DNA of 64,000 nucleotides from SIG440 sp045646865. GTDB taxonomy: Bacteria > Bacillota > Clostridia > Monoglobales > Monoglobaceae. The first letter of the stretch is position 1. Every line of letters begins with the position of its first letter. Positions 1 through 8,117 of the stretch are shown here, in pieces. The notes below the pieces were generated by a model. The model did no database searches. It saw only the letters and a list, made by a program, of their open reading frames with translations, and was not told the origin of the DNA. Position numbers and translations under genes: made by a program. The stretch lies in NCBI GenBank assembly GCA_045646865.1, contig JAZRLM010000019.1, forward strand, positions 62,001 through 126,000. The letters are read 5' to 3'.

Positions 1-1502
1 ATCCTTTATTCAAGACAAAAACGGTGGTTTCGTCATATACACATTCGGTTGAAATTGGTAACGAACCTGTACTGATTGGCGAAAGGATAAATCCAACAGG
101 CAAACCTCGTCTTAAAGATGCTCTTCGCGAAAAGAATATGACATATATCCTTAATGAAGCGGTGCGTCAGGAGGAAGCAGGGGTGCATATTCTTGATGTA
201 AATACGGGGCTTCCTGAAATTGACGAGGCGGAAATGCTTAAAAGCTCAGTTGAGGCAATTCAGGCTGTTACAAATCTGCCCCTTCAGCTTGACTCCAATG
301 ACCCAAAAGCGCTCGAGGTTGCAATGCGTATATATAACGGCAAACCAATTGTGAATTCTGTAAACGGCAAGGCAGAGAGTATGGAAAGAATCTTCCCTCT
401 TGTAAAAAAATACGGCGGTGTGGTAATTGCTCTGACTATTGACGAGAATGGTATACCTGAAACAGCAGAGGGCAGGTGTGCGGTTGCCGAAAAAATTGTA
501 AACTGTGCCAAAGAGTATGGCATCGACAAAAAAGACATAATTGTTGACCCTCTTGCCCTTGCGGTATCATCCGATTCAAAGGGTGCGCTTGTTACAATGG
601 AATCAATAAAACTTATTAAAAAAATGGGTATTTGCACAAGTCTCGGTGTTTCAAATATCTCCTTCGGGCTTCCTGAACGTGAGAAAATAAATTCTGCATT
701 CTTTGCACAAAGCCTTGAGTGCGGTCTTGACTGTGCCATTATGAATCCATTCTCTAAAGGAATGATGGATACATACTTTGCCCACCGCGTTTTACATAAT
801 ATGGATACTGCCTGCACGGAGTATATAGAATATGCAAATTCGGCAGAAACCGAAAAAGTTGCAACTCCACAGAAAACAGACGATAAACCGAATCTTCATT
901 ATTCGGTAGTGAAAGGAATAAAGGAACAGGCGATAACTTCGGCAAAATGTTTGCTTGAAACCGAAAATCCACTTGATATAATCAATAATCAGATTATTCC
1001 TGCCCTTAACGAAATTGGTATTGCTTTTGAAGAAAAGAGGGCATATCTTCCGCAACTTCTTATGAGTGCCGAGGCGGCATCGGCGGCATTTGATGAAATA
1101 AAGTCAAAAATGCCCGATTCGGGCGGTGAGAGCAGAGGAGATGTTATTCTTGCAACGGTTAAGGGCGACATCCACGATATAGGCAAAAATATAGTTAAGG
1201 TTTTGCTTGAAAGTTATGGTTTTGCCGTATATGATTTGGGCAGAGATGTTGCAGCTGAAATTGTTCTTGAAAAAGCTAAAGAAACAGGTTGTAAACTTAT
1301 AGGACTTAGTGCTCTTATGACAACAACAGTACCTGCGATGGCGGATACTATTGAATTATTGCACAGAGAAATCCCTGATGCAAAACTTATTGTTGGCGGT
1401 GCGGTTTTAAATCAGGAATATGCTGATATGATAAACGCAGATTTTTATGCCGCAGATGCGATGGAAACGGTTCATATTGCGCAAAAGTATTATGAAAATT
1501 AA
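1..1502 (+). CDS. metH: Methionine synthase (cobalamin-dependent), C-terminal part, 5' truncated by window edge
   Basis: The reading frame is open to base 1 with no stop, so the gene begins before the window and the apparent GTG at 24 is internal. A pterin-binding (methyltetrahydrofolate) domain comes first, with GERINPTGK near its start and DxN-type strands such as LDVNTG and QLDSND. A helical cap and a B12-binding domain follow, with the cobalt-ligand motif DIHDIGKN (D-x-H-x-x-G). The protein ends right after the B12 domain, so the AdoMet-dependent reactivation domain of E. coli MetH is absent, as is usual in Clostridia. The missing upstream part should be the homocysteine-binding domain. 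It transfers the methyl group of methyl-THF to homocysteine via cobalamin. A corrinoid methyltransferase of another pathway is possible, but the tandem domain order and the extension upstream favour MetH. Confidence 0.85.
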   Translation, partial: PLFKTKTVVSSYTHSVEIGNEPVLIGERINPTGKPRLKDALREKNMTYILNEAVRQEEAGVHILDVNTGLPEIDEAEMLKSSVEAIQAVTNLPLQLDSNDPKALEVAMRIYNGKPIVNSVNGKAESMERIFPLVKKYGGVVIALTIDENGIPETAEGRCAVAEKIVNCAKEYGIDKKDIIVDPLALAVSSDSKGALVTMESIKLIKKMGICTSLGVSNISFGLPEREKINSAFFAQSLECGLDCAIMNPFSKGMMDTYFAHRVLHNMDTACTEYIEYANSAETEKVATPQKTDDKPNLHYSVVKGIKEQAITSAKCLLETENPLDIINNQIIPALNEIGIAFEEKRAYLPQLLMSAEAASAAFDEIKSKMPDSGGESRGDVILATVKGDIHDIGKNIVKVLLESYGFAVYDLGRDVAAEIVLEKAKETGCKLIGLSALMTTTVPAMADTIELLHREIPDAKLIVGGAVLNQEYADMINADFYAADAMETVHIAQKYYEN

Positions 1503-1510
1503 ATAATTCG

Positions 1511-1541
1511 GGGTTGCTGTGTGGCAACCCTGAAATTTTTA
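1511..1541 (+). terminator. Intrinsic terminator after metH
   Basis: A 7-bp stem GGGTTGC/GCAACCC with a 6-nt loop is followed by a T-rich stretch. It separates metH from the histidine operon promoter. Confidence 0.75.
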
Positions 1542-1562
1542 AAAGAAAATATAATTTTTCTA

Positions 1563-1599
1563 TTGACTTTAACGCTTTACTATGGTAAAATGCTAAAGT
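1563..1599 (+). promoter_or_regulatory. his operon promoter overlapped by a 32-bp imperfect palindrome (candidate HisR operator)
   Basis: A -35 TTGACT (1563-1568) and -10 TAAAAT (1586-1591) are 17 bp apart. An imperfect palindrome, 1567-1598, covers the spacer and -10. Each half is CTTTA-N4-TTTA and 12 of 16 positions are symmetric, with a core TTTAC-TATG-GTAAA. The first gene downstream encodes a TrpR-family protein, so autoregulated repression of the operon is the simple reading. The same architecture recurs at 49406-49441. Confidence 0.8.
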
Positions 1600-1624
1600 A
1601 TGATAAATAAGGATGTGAAAAAAT

Positions 1625-1921
1625 ATGGCAAAGATACATACTCCCGAGATTGAAAGATTAATGGAAGTAATCATAAAACTTGATACAAAGGACGAGGCTT
1701 TAAGTTTTTTTGAGGATATTTGCACAATAAAAGAAATTCAGGATATGTCTCAAAGACTTCAGGTTGCAGAAATGTTGCACCAAAGCAAAAGCTATATTGA
1801 GATTTCAAAGGAGACAGGTGCCAGCACAGCGACAATCAGCCGTGTTAATAAATGCCTTAACTATGGTAGTGACGGATATAAGTGTGCACTTGAGAAACTG
1901 TACGAAAGTGAGGCAGAATAA
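1625..1921 (+). CDS. hisR: TrpR/YerC-family transcriptional regulator, probable histidine repressor
   Basis: This 98-residue protein matches the TrpR-like YerC/YecD family throughout. It has an all-helical N-terminal part and then a helix-turn-helix around residues 55-80 (SYIEISKETGASTATISRVN). It is the first gene of the histidine operon, abuts hisZ with no gap (TAA then ATG), and lies 26 nt downstream of a palindromic operator. TrpR-family proteins in this position are known candidate histidine regulators (HisR) in Firmicutes. The ligand, presumably histidine, is inferred from context only. The start is the ATG preceded by AAGGATGTG. Confidence 0.82.
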   Translation: MAKIHTPEIERLMEVIIKLDTKDEALSFFEDICTIKEIQDMSQRLQVAEMLHQSKSYIEISKETGASTATISRVNKCLNYGSDGYKCALEKLYESEAE

Positions 1922-3049
1922 ATGAGCTATATTAATTCAGTTCTGGAAAATGATGAAAAAATAATATTCAAACTGCGCGAGCTTTATTCAAAATACGGAT
2001 ATATGAAGTATCGTATGAGCAAGTTTGAAGAATATGATCTTTATGTGCGCAACAAAGATTTTCTTGTATCTGATAATATTATTACATTTACAGATGTTGA
2101 CGGCAAGCTTATGGCGCTTAAGCCAGACGTAACTCTATCTATTATCAAAAACAGCCGTGAGGACTCAGGCAACGTACAGAAGATGTATTACAATGAGAAT
2201 GTATACCGCGCCTCAACCGAAACAAGGGCATTTAAAGAGATTATGCAGACAGGTCTTGAGGCAATCGGTGATATTGATGATTATTGCATCTGCGAGGTTG
2301 TTATGCTTGCGGCAAAAAGCTTAGAGTGTATAACAGATGATTATATTCTGGATATATCTCATATGGGAATTGTATCTCAGGCAATGGAAGGTATAGAAAT
2401 TTCGCCAAGCGGCAAAGCGGCATTGCTTAAGGCTTTAGGTGAAAAGAATGTTGGCGGTATTGGTGCTGTGTGTATTGCAGAGGGAATAGATGAAAAATCA
2501 ACAGACCTTCTCAAAAGATTGGTTACAGTTTATGGTGCTCCGGATAAAGTAATTGCTGAACTTAAATCTCTGCCTCAGTCAGAAAAGTTTTCTGATGCAA
2601 TCAGACAGCTTGAGGATATAACAGAGATGCTTGCTCTTGTTGGTTGTGTTGACAAAGTAAGAATAGACTTTTCGGTTATCAATGATATGGGATATTACAA
2701 CGGTGTTGTATTCAAAGGTTTTGTTAACGGTGTTCCCGAAGGTGTTCTTTCGGGTGGACAGTATGACAATCTGTTGAAGAAGATGTCACGCAAAAGCGGT
2801 GCAATCGGTTTTGCTGTATATCTTGATTTGCTTGAACGAATTTATGAAGACGGTCAGGGTTTTGATGTTGATACAGTATTGTTATATGACGAAGGAGCAA
2901 AACTTTGCGATGTAAACAATGCAGTAAAGGAACTTACAGAGAAGGGTGAGTCGGTGATTGCTCAAAAGGTAAAGCCTGAAAAACTGACATACAAAAGACT
3001 GGTAAGATTATGCAAAGCGGAGGTTGAGGAAATTGAAAACAATGCTTAA
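1922..3049 (+). CDS. hisZ: ATP phosphoribosyltransferase regulatory subunit HisZ
   Basis: This 375-residue protein resembles class II histidyl-tRNA synthetase but lacks the anticodon domain. Motif-2-like YYNENVYRA is visible around residue 93, and the segment SGGQYDNLL near residue 280 is typical of HisZ. It partners the short-form HisG encoded next, forming the hetero-octameric enzyme that starts histidine synthesis and is inhibited by histidine. The start ATG abuts the stop of the regulator gene. The C-terminus overlaps the hisG ribosome-binding region and start, which suggests translational coupling of the two subunits. Confidence 0.93.
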   Translation: MSYINSVLENDEKIIFKLRELYSKYGYMKYRMSKFEEYDLYVRNKDFLVSDNIITFTDVDGKLMALKPDVTLSIIKNSREDSGNVQKMYYNENVYRASTETRAFKEIMQTGLEAIGDIDDYCICEVVMLAAKSLECITDDYILDISHMGIVSQAMEGIEISPSGKAALLKALGEKNVGGIGAVCIAEGIDEKSTDLLKRLVTVYGAPDKVIAELKSLPQSEKFSDAIRQLEDITEMLALVGCVDKVRIDFSVINDMGYYNGVVFKGFVNGVPEGVLSGGQYDNLLKKMSRKSGAIGFAVYLDLLERIYEDGQGFDVDTVLLYDEGAKLCDVNNAVKELTEKGESVIAQKVKPEKLTYKRLVRLCKAEVEEIENNA

Positions 3050-3671
3050 TGTTGCACTTCCAAAGGGCAGACTTGGTGAAAAGGTTTATGCAATGTTTGA
3101 AAAGGCGGGGTTTGAATGTCCTTCAATCAAGGAGAACAACCGCAAACTTATTTTTGAAAATGAGGAAAAGGGTATAAGATATTTCTGGGTAAAGCCCTCG
3201 GATGTTGCGATATATGTTGAACACGGTGCGGCAGATATCGGTGTTGCAGGCAAGGATATTTTGCTTGAATATGAACCTGATATTTACGAACTTCTTGACC
3301 TTGACATAGGCAAATGCCGTATGGCAGTTGCTGGCAAAAAGGATTTCAGGGACAATACTCAAAAGTCTTTGAGAGTGGCTACAAAATTCACCAATATTGC
3401 AAAGAATTATTATGCATCAATAGGTCGTGAAATTGATATTATTCACCTTAATGGTTCAATTGAGATTGCGCCTATTTTGGGGCTTTCGGATGTGATTGTG
3501 GATATTGTCGAAACAGGAACAACCCTTAAAGAAAATAATCTTGAAGTAAAAGAAGAAATTGTTCCTATAAGTGCAAGGCTTATTGCCAACAAAGCAAGTT
3601 TTAAATTTAAGAATGAACAAATCGAAACAATACTTAAAAGTATGACCTGCCAGATGGAGAATCTAACGTGA
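3033..3671 (+). CDS. hisG: ATP phosphoribosyltransferase, catalytic short form HisG
   Basis: The protein (about 212 residues) begins near the family start NVALPKGRLG and lacks the C-terminal regulatory domain of long HisG, consistent with the HisZ gene just upstream. The phosphoribosyl-binding segment DIVETGTTLKEN is near residue 165. The reaction is ATP plus PRPP to phosphoribosyl-ATP. The start is uncertain: a GGAGG at 3019-3023 best serves the TTG at 3033, but ATG 3042 is also possible. Either way the gene overlaps the end of hisZ. Its last residues and TGA stop lie inside the left hairpin of the repeat element that follows. Confidence 0.92.
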   Translation: MKTMLNVALPKGRLGEKVYAMFEKAGFECPSIKENNRKLIFENEEKGIRYFWVKPSDVAIYVEHGAADIGVAGKDILLEYEPDIYELLDLDIGKCRMAVAGKKDFRDNTQKSLRVATKFTNIAKNYYASIGREIDIIHLNGSIEIAPILGLSDVIVDIVETGTTLKENNLEVKEEIVPISARLIANKASFKFKNEQIETILKSMTCQMENLT

Positions 3672-3837
3672 AAATCACGTTAGATCCTCAGGCGGAATTT
3701 ATTGCACCGCCGAATTTTCGTGCATTTCAGGCACGAAACGGCAATGTGCGCAATTTCCACTACACGCCTTATCTGCCCACAATAATATGTGCGTGTGTTG
3801 TTAATTACTATTTGTGGGCAGAAAGGCTATGGAAATT
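3661..3837 (+). repeat. Structured intergenic repeat, copy A (hisG/hisD)
   Basis: Three helices are visible. The first is ATCTAACGTG/CACGTTAGAT (3661-3670 with 3676-3685). The second is a compound stem, GCAC and GCCG pairing with CGGC and GTGC (3704-3712 with 3739-3749), enclosing TTCGTGC/GCACGAA. The third is CTGCCCACAA/TTGTGGGCAG (3773-3782 with 3812-3821). The element ends in GAAAGGCTATGGAAATT, then three bases and the hisD ATG. A second copy lies at 29555-29735 with near-identical blocks but altered, still paired, stems. It carries the hisG stop codon at its left edge. Function is unknown. Confidence 0.85.
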
Positions 3838-3844
3838 AAGATGA
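3668..3844 (+). CDS. Possible 58-residue ORF spanning the repeat element between hisG and hisD
   Basis: A GTG at 3668, preceded by GGAG at an 8-nt spacing, opens a frame running through the whole element. Its GTG overlaps the hisG stop (GTGA) and its TGA overlaps the hisD ATG (ATGA), an arrangement typical of coupled genes. Recognisable blocks are EFIAPP, RNFHYTPYLPT and YLWAERLWK. The matching blocks in the copy at 29555 differ only at third codon positions (four of four). Copy B carries a one-base length difference in the variable stem, which breaks this frame. No family is recognised. It may be incidental to an RNA element. Confidence 0.3.
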   Translation: MKITLDPQAEFIAPPNFRAFQARNGNVRNFHYTPYLPTIICACVVNYYLWAERLWKLR

Positions 3845-5115
3845 TAAAGATTTTGAAATACGGAGAGGTTGATAGCAACGACATTTTTGCTAGGGTTGTG
3901 CCTGAAATGGATGTTGAGTCTATTGTTACCGATATAATAGAAAATGTAAAAACAAATGGTGATAAAGCCCTTTTTGAATATTGCGAAAAGTTTGACAAGG
4001 CAAAGCTTTCTGCACTTGAGGTTACAAAAGCCGAAATTGACGAGGCAGTGGCACAGGTTGAACCAAGATTTTTAGAGGTGCTTAAAACCGCAGCAAAGAA
4101 TATACGTAATTTCCACGAAAAGCAGGTTCGCACCGGCTTTATAATCAATGACGAAAATGGTATTGTTACAGGACAGAAGGTTATTCCCGTTGACCGTGCA
4201 GGCCTGTATGTTCCCGGTGGAACAGCGGCTTATCCTTCGACGGTTCTGATGGATTCAATTCCGGCTAAAATCGCAGGAGTCAAAGAGGTTGTAATTGTTA
4301 CACCCCCTAATGCCGAGGGCAAAATTAACCCCGTAATACTTGCGGCGGCATCAATCGCAGGCGTTGACCGTATTTTTAAGGTTGGTGGTGCTCAGGCTGT
4401 TGCGGCTTTAGCATACGGCACAGAAACCATCCCCAAGGTTGATAAGATTGTAGGGCCCGGTAATGCTTTTGTTGCCGAGGCAAAACGTCAGGTATACGGC
4501 ATTGTGTCAATTGATATGATTGCAGGACCAAGCGAGATTTTAGTTGTTGCTGACGGAAAGAGCAATCCTCGTTATGTTGCGGCAGATTTGCTTTCGCAGG
4601 CGGAACACGACGTTCTGGCAAGTGCGGTGCTTGTTACAGATTCAATGGATTTGGCAATTGCTGTACAAAATGAACTTGAAGTGCAGATACCACTTCTTGA
4701 ACGTAGTGAAATTGCAAAAAAGTCTATTGATGCCAACGGCAAGATTATTGTTGCTGACACTCTTGATGCGGCAATTGAGATTTCCAATGAGATTGCACCT
4801 GAGCATCTTGAATTGTGCGTTGACAATCCATTTGATTATCTTGACGGAATACGTCACGCAGGCTCAATCTTTATGGGCAGAAACTGTCCCGAGGCATTGG
4901 GTGATTATCTTGCAGGAGCAAACCACACACTTCCCACAAGCGGAACTGCAAAATTCTCAAGTCCATTGTCGGTTGACGACTTTGTAAAGAAAACACAGTA
5001 TACATACTACACCTATGATGCATTAAAACGCGTTGCCGATGATGTATCCTTTTTTGCACAAAAGGAAGGATTAACTGCTCACGCAAAGAGTGCAACCATC
5101 AGAATTGAAGAATAG
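3841..5115 (+). CDS. hisD: Histidinol dehydrogenase
   Basis: The enzyme oxidises L-histidinol to L-histidine in two NAD-dependent steps using zinc. Family motifs run in order: PGGTAAYPSTVLM, GPGNAFVAEAKRQVYG, AGPSEILVVAD, SQAEHD, APEHLEL and GDYLAGANHTLPTSGTA. From the ATG at 3841 it has 424 residues, the normal length, and begins MIKILKYGE like its relatives. An upstream in-frame ATG at 3829 belongs to the repeat element and would add MEIK; its Shine-Dalgarno-like GAAAGG is only 2 nt away, so it is less likely. It is followed closely by hisC. Confidence 0.95.
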   Translation: MIKILKYGEVDSNDIFARVVPEMDVESIVTDIIENVKTNGDKALFEYCEKFDKAKLSALEVTKAEIDEAVAQVEPRFLEVLKTAAKNIRNFHEKQVRTGFIINDENGIVTGQKVIPVDRAGLYVPGGTAAYPSTVLMDSIPAKIAGVKEVVIVTPPNAEGKINPVILAAASIAGVDRIFKVGGAQAVAALAYGTETIPKVDKIVGPGNAFVAEAKRQVYGIVSIDMIAGPSEILVVADGKSNPRYVAADLLSQAEHDVLASAVLVTDSMDLAIAVQNELEVQIPLLERSEIAKKSIDANGKIIVADTLDAAIEISNEIAPEHLELCVDNPFDYLDGIRHAGSIFMGRNCPEALGDYLAGANHTLPTSGTAKFSSPLSVDDFVKKTQYTYYTYDALKRVADDVSFFAQKEGLTAHAKSATIRIEE

Positions 5116-5127
5116 GGAGTGAATGAT

Positions 5128-6189
5128 ATGAGCAGATATTTCAGTAATAAGTTTGATGCATTGACACCCTACACTCCGGGCGAACAGCCAAAGATTTTAA
5201 ATCTTGTAAAGCTTAACACAAACGAATCACCGTTCCCGCCATCTCCAAAGGCGGTGAAAGCGGCAGCTGAGGCGGCAGAACGACTGGAACTGTATTCTGA
5301 CCCTACTTGCGGTGAATTGACCGAAAAAATGGCAGAAATGCTTGGAGTTAAGACAGAACAGGTACTTATGACAAATGGCTCTGACGAGATTCTTAACTTT
5401 GCATTTATGGCATACGGTGACAAAGATAGCCCAATTGTGTTTCCTGATATAACATATGGATTTTATCCTGTGTTTGCACAGCTTTCGAATATTCCCTATG
5501 AGGAAATTCCCCTTGATGTTGATTTTAAAATAAATATTTCTGATTATATCGGGATAAACAAAACCATTGTTATTGCAAATCCAAATGCACCAACGGGCAT
5601 TGCTTTGAGCCTTGACGAGATTGAGAAAATTGTAAAAAGTAATCCTGACAATATCGTGGTAATTGACGAGGCATACGTGGACTTCGGAAACACGAGTGCT
5701 GTTTGTCTGGTTGATAAATATGATAATCTTTTAGTTACGGGAACATTTTCAAAATCACGTTCAATGGCAGGGGCAAGGCTTGGCTTTGGCGTTGCAACAA
5801 AAGAGATTATTCAGGATTTAAATACAATTAAGTATTCAACAAATCCATACAATATAAACCGTATGACAATGGCGGCAGGTATTGGCGCTCTTGAAGATGA
5901 GGAATATACAAAGAAGAATTGCAGTATTATTTGCGAAAACCGTAAATATACAATGAAAAAGCTTAAAGAAATGGGTTTTGTTATGACATCTTCGACAACA
6001 AACTTTATTTTTGCAAAGCATCCGTCGGTGTCGGGTCTTGATATTTACACAAAACTTCGTGAAAAAGGTATTTTAGTGCGTCACTTTACCGGAGAGCGCA
6101 TTCGTGAATATAACCGTATAACGGTTGGCACAAGGGAACAGATGGATAAATTTCTTACTGCGGTAGGAGAAATTCTGGAGGACAGATAA
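5128..6189 (+). CDS. hisC: Histidinol-phosphate aminotransferase
   Basis: A class I/II PLP-dependent aminotransferase of 353 residues. Visible family features are LNTNESPFPPS near the N-terminus, ANPNAPTG, VIDEAYVDF and the PLP-lysine region TFSKSRSMAGARLG. It converts imidazole-acetol phosphate and glutamate to histidinol phosphate. AGGGAG at 5114-5119 lies 8 nt before the ATG at 5128, so this start is preferred over the GTG at 5119. It is followed with no gap by hisB. Confidence 0.95.
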   Translation: MSRYFSNKFDALTPYTPGEQPKILNLVKLNTNESPFPPSPKAVKAAAEAAERLELYSDPTCGELTEKMAEMLGVKTEQVLMTNGSDEILNFAFMAYGDKDSPIVFPDITYGFYPVFAQLSNIPYEEIPLDVDFKINISDYIGINKTIVIANPNAPTGIALSLDEIEKIVKSNPDNIVVIDEAYVDFGNTSAVCLVDKYDNLLVTGTFSKSRSMAGARLGFGVATKEIIQDLNTIKYSTNPYNINRMTMAAGIGALEDEEYTKKNCSIICENRKYTMKKLKEMGFVMTSSTTNFIFAKHPSVSGLDIYTKLREKGILVRHFTGERIREYNRITVGTREQMDKFLTAVGEILEDR

Positions 6190-6777
6190 ATGAGAGTAAG
6201 TGAAATAAAAAGAGATACAAACGAAACAAAAATTGAACTTTGCCTTAACCTTGACGGAACAGGAATCGGCGAAATTGATACAGGCTGTGGCTTTCTTGAC
6301 CATATGCTGACATTGTTTACAAAGCACGGCAGATTTGATTTAAATGTAAAGTGCAACGGTGACATTCAGGTTGATGACCACCACACAGTTGAAGATGTGG
6401 GCATCTGCCTTGGAAAAGCCTTTAATGAAGCTGTTGGCGACAAAAAGGGTATTATCCGTTACGGCAATATGATTCTGCCTATGGATGAAGCGCTGATTAT
6501 ATCTGCAGTTGACCTTTCGGGTCGTTCAGGTCTTTCATACAAACTAGAAATCCCAACTGCAAAAGTGGGTACATTTGACACAGAGCTTGTGGAGGAATTC
6601 TGGCTTGCATTTGTAAGAGAGGCTTCTTGCACCTTGCATTTTGTTCAACTTTCAGGAACAAATTCACACCACATTATTGAGGGTGCATTCAAGGCTGCGG
6701 GCAGAGCATTCCGTCAGGCGGTAGCTGTTGAGGTTGGCTTTGAAAATGAAATCCCTTCAACGAAAGGGGTACTTTAA
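6190..6777 (+). CDS. hisB: Imidazoleglycerol-phosphate dehydratase
   Basis: A 195-residue monofunctional HisB dehydratase without the phosphatase domain of enteric HisB; the phosphatase is supplied by the PHP protein at the end of the operon. The metal-binding repeats DDHHTVEDVG and NSHHIIEGAFKA are intact, and the C-terminus PSTKGVL is typical. It dehydrates imidazole-glycerol phosphate to imidazole-acetol phosphate. The ATG follows GGAGG by a normal distance and directly adjoins the hisC stop. Confidence 0.96.
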   Translation: MRVSEIKRDTNETKIELCLNLDGTGIGEIDTGCGFLDHMLTLFTKHGRFDLNVKCNGDIQVDDHHTVEDVGICLGKAFNEAVGDKKGIIRYGNMILPMDEALIISAVDLSGRSGLSYKLEIPTAKVGTFDTELVEEFWLAFVREASCTLHFVQLSGTNSHHIIEGAFKAAGRAFRQAVAVEVGFENEIPSTKGVL

Positions 6778-6779
6778 TT

Positions 6780-7400
6780 ATGGTAGCAATTGTCGATTAC
6801 GGTGTGGGCAATCTGTTTTCTCTTAAAAGCTCAATGGAGGCAATTGGTGCCGAGATTGTGGTTACGGGGGATGCGGATGCATTGCGCTCGGCTGAAAAGA
6901 TTATTCTCCCCGGGGTGGGTGCCTTTGAAGATGCAGTAAGAAAACTCCGTGAAACCAGTCTTGATGCGGTAATCATAGAGGAGGCGGCAAAAGGCAAGCC
7001 TATTATGGGTATTTGTCTTGGTATGCAGATGCTCCTTGATAAAAGCTTTGAATATGGCGAGCATCAGGGTTTAGGACTTATCAAGGGTGAAGTTCGCCCC
7101 ATTGAAGAAGTTATACCCAAGGGTTTAAAGATTCCTCATATCGGCTGGAATGCACTTAAATTCAGCGAAAATAAGCACGAGATATTTAAGTATATAAATG
7201 ACGGTGACTTTGTTTATTTCGTTCATTCATACTATGGTGCAAAATGCGGGGAAGCTGTAATTGCAACCGCTGAATACGGCGCTGACCTTACTGCCGCTGT
7301 TGCCATGGGGAATGTTTGCGGCTGTCAGTTTCATCCCGAAAAAAGCGGTGATGTTGGACTTAAAATTCTTAAAGCATTCTGTGAGATGAAGGGGGAATAG
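6780..7400 (+). CDS. hisH: Imidazole glycerol phosphate synthase, glutaminase subunit HisH
   Basis: A class I glutamine amidotransferase of 206 residues. The nucleophile elbow MGICLGMQ carries the catalytic cysteine, and the His/Glu pair is in GCQFHPEKSG near the C-terminus. VDYGVGNLFS at the N-terminus is a HisH signature. It releases ammonia from glutamine and channels it to HisF, encoded two genes downstream. Confidence 0.96.
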   Translation: MVAIVDYGVGNLFSLKSSMEAIGAEIVVTGDADALRSAEKIILPGVGAFEDAVRKLRETSLDAVIIEEAAKGKPIMGICLGMQMLLDKSFEYGEHQGLGLIKGEVRPIEEVIPKGLKIPHIGWNALKFSENKHEIFKYINDGDFVYFVHSYYGAKCGEAVIATAEYGADLTAAVAMGNVCGCQFHPEKSGDVGLKILKAFCEMKGE

Positions 7401-7403
7401 GAT

Positions 7404-8117
7404 ATGTATATTTTTCCTGCAATAGATTTATATGAGGGCAAGGCTGTACGTCTTTTTCGTGGTGAATACGACAAAATGACGGTATACAGCGAAAACCCTA
7501 TTGAGATTGCATACGAATTTGAAAAATTGGGTGCAAGTCATATACATATGGTTGATTTAGAAGGTGCGAAAACTGGCGGAACACCCAATATTGAGATTGT
7601 ACGTCAGGTTGCCGAAAAGACAGGTCTTTTTGTGGAAATAGGCGGCGGTATACGCAGTATGGATGTTATTGATGCATACATCGGTGCAGGTATTAACAGA
7701 GTAATCTTAGGTACAGCGGCAGTACAAGACAAGGCTTTTGTAAAGGCGGCTGTTGATAAGTATGGCGAAAAGATTGCCGTTGGTGCTGATATAAAGGACG
7801 GTTATGTTGCAATCAAAGGCTGGACAGAAAAATCACAGTACACCTGCTTTGAATTCTGTGAGGAAATGCAGAATTTAGGCGTTAAAACTCTTATCTGTAC
7901 TGATGTTTCAAAGGACGGCGCTATGCAGGGTACAAACCGTGAACTATACAAGGAACTTTCCGAGAAATTTAATATGCAGATAGTGGCATCGGGCGGTGTT
8001 TCAACCATTGATGATGTAAAGGCATTGGCAAAAATGAACCTATACGGTGCAATTATTGGCAAGGCATATTATACAAATGCAATTTCATTGAAAGAGGCAA
8101 TAGAGGTGGCAGAATGA
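7404..8117 (+). CDS. hisA: ProFAR isomerase HisA
   Basis: A 237-residue (beta-alpha)8 barrel. It starts with FPAIDLYEGKAVRL, which carries the catalytic Asp, and has the second catalytic Asp in CTDVSKDGAMQG. Phosphate-binding segments EIGGGIR and ASGGVSTIDD are intact. It isomerises ProFAR to PRFAR. It overlaps the next gene, hisF, by four bases (ATGA). Confidence 0.96.
   Translation: MYIFPAIDLYEGKAVRLFRGEYDKMTVYSENPIEIAYEFEKLGASHIHMVDLEGAKTGGTPNIEIVRQVAEKTGLFVEIGGGIRSMDVIDAYIGAGINRVILGTAAVQDKAFVKAAVDKYGEKIAVGADIKDGYVAIKGWTEKSQYTCFEFCEEMQNLGVKTLICTDVSKDGAMQGTNRELYKELSEKFNMQIVASGGVSTIDDVKALAKMNLYGAIIGKAYYTNAISLKEAIEVAE

Noticed and set aside
284..817. Antisense ORF inside metH, and similar long antisense ORFs in hisF, dnaX, pnp and the acyl-CoA synthetase
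   Set aside because: All are shadows of conserved genes on the opposite strand and have no recognisable domains or ribosome-binding sites.
3814..3840. Longer N-terminus of HisD (and of ClpX, 29711-29737) starting GRKAMEI
   Set aside because: Both extensions come from the repeat element. Orthologous proteins begin at the later ATG.
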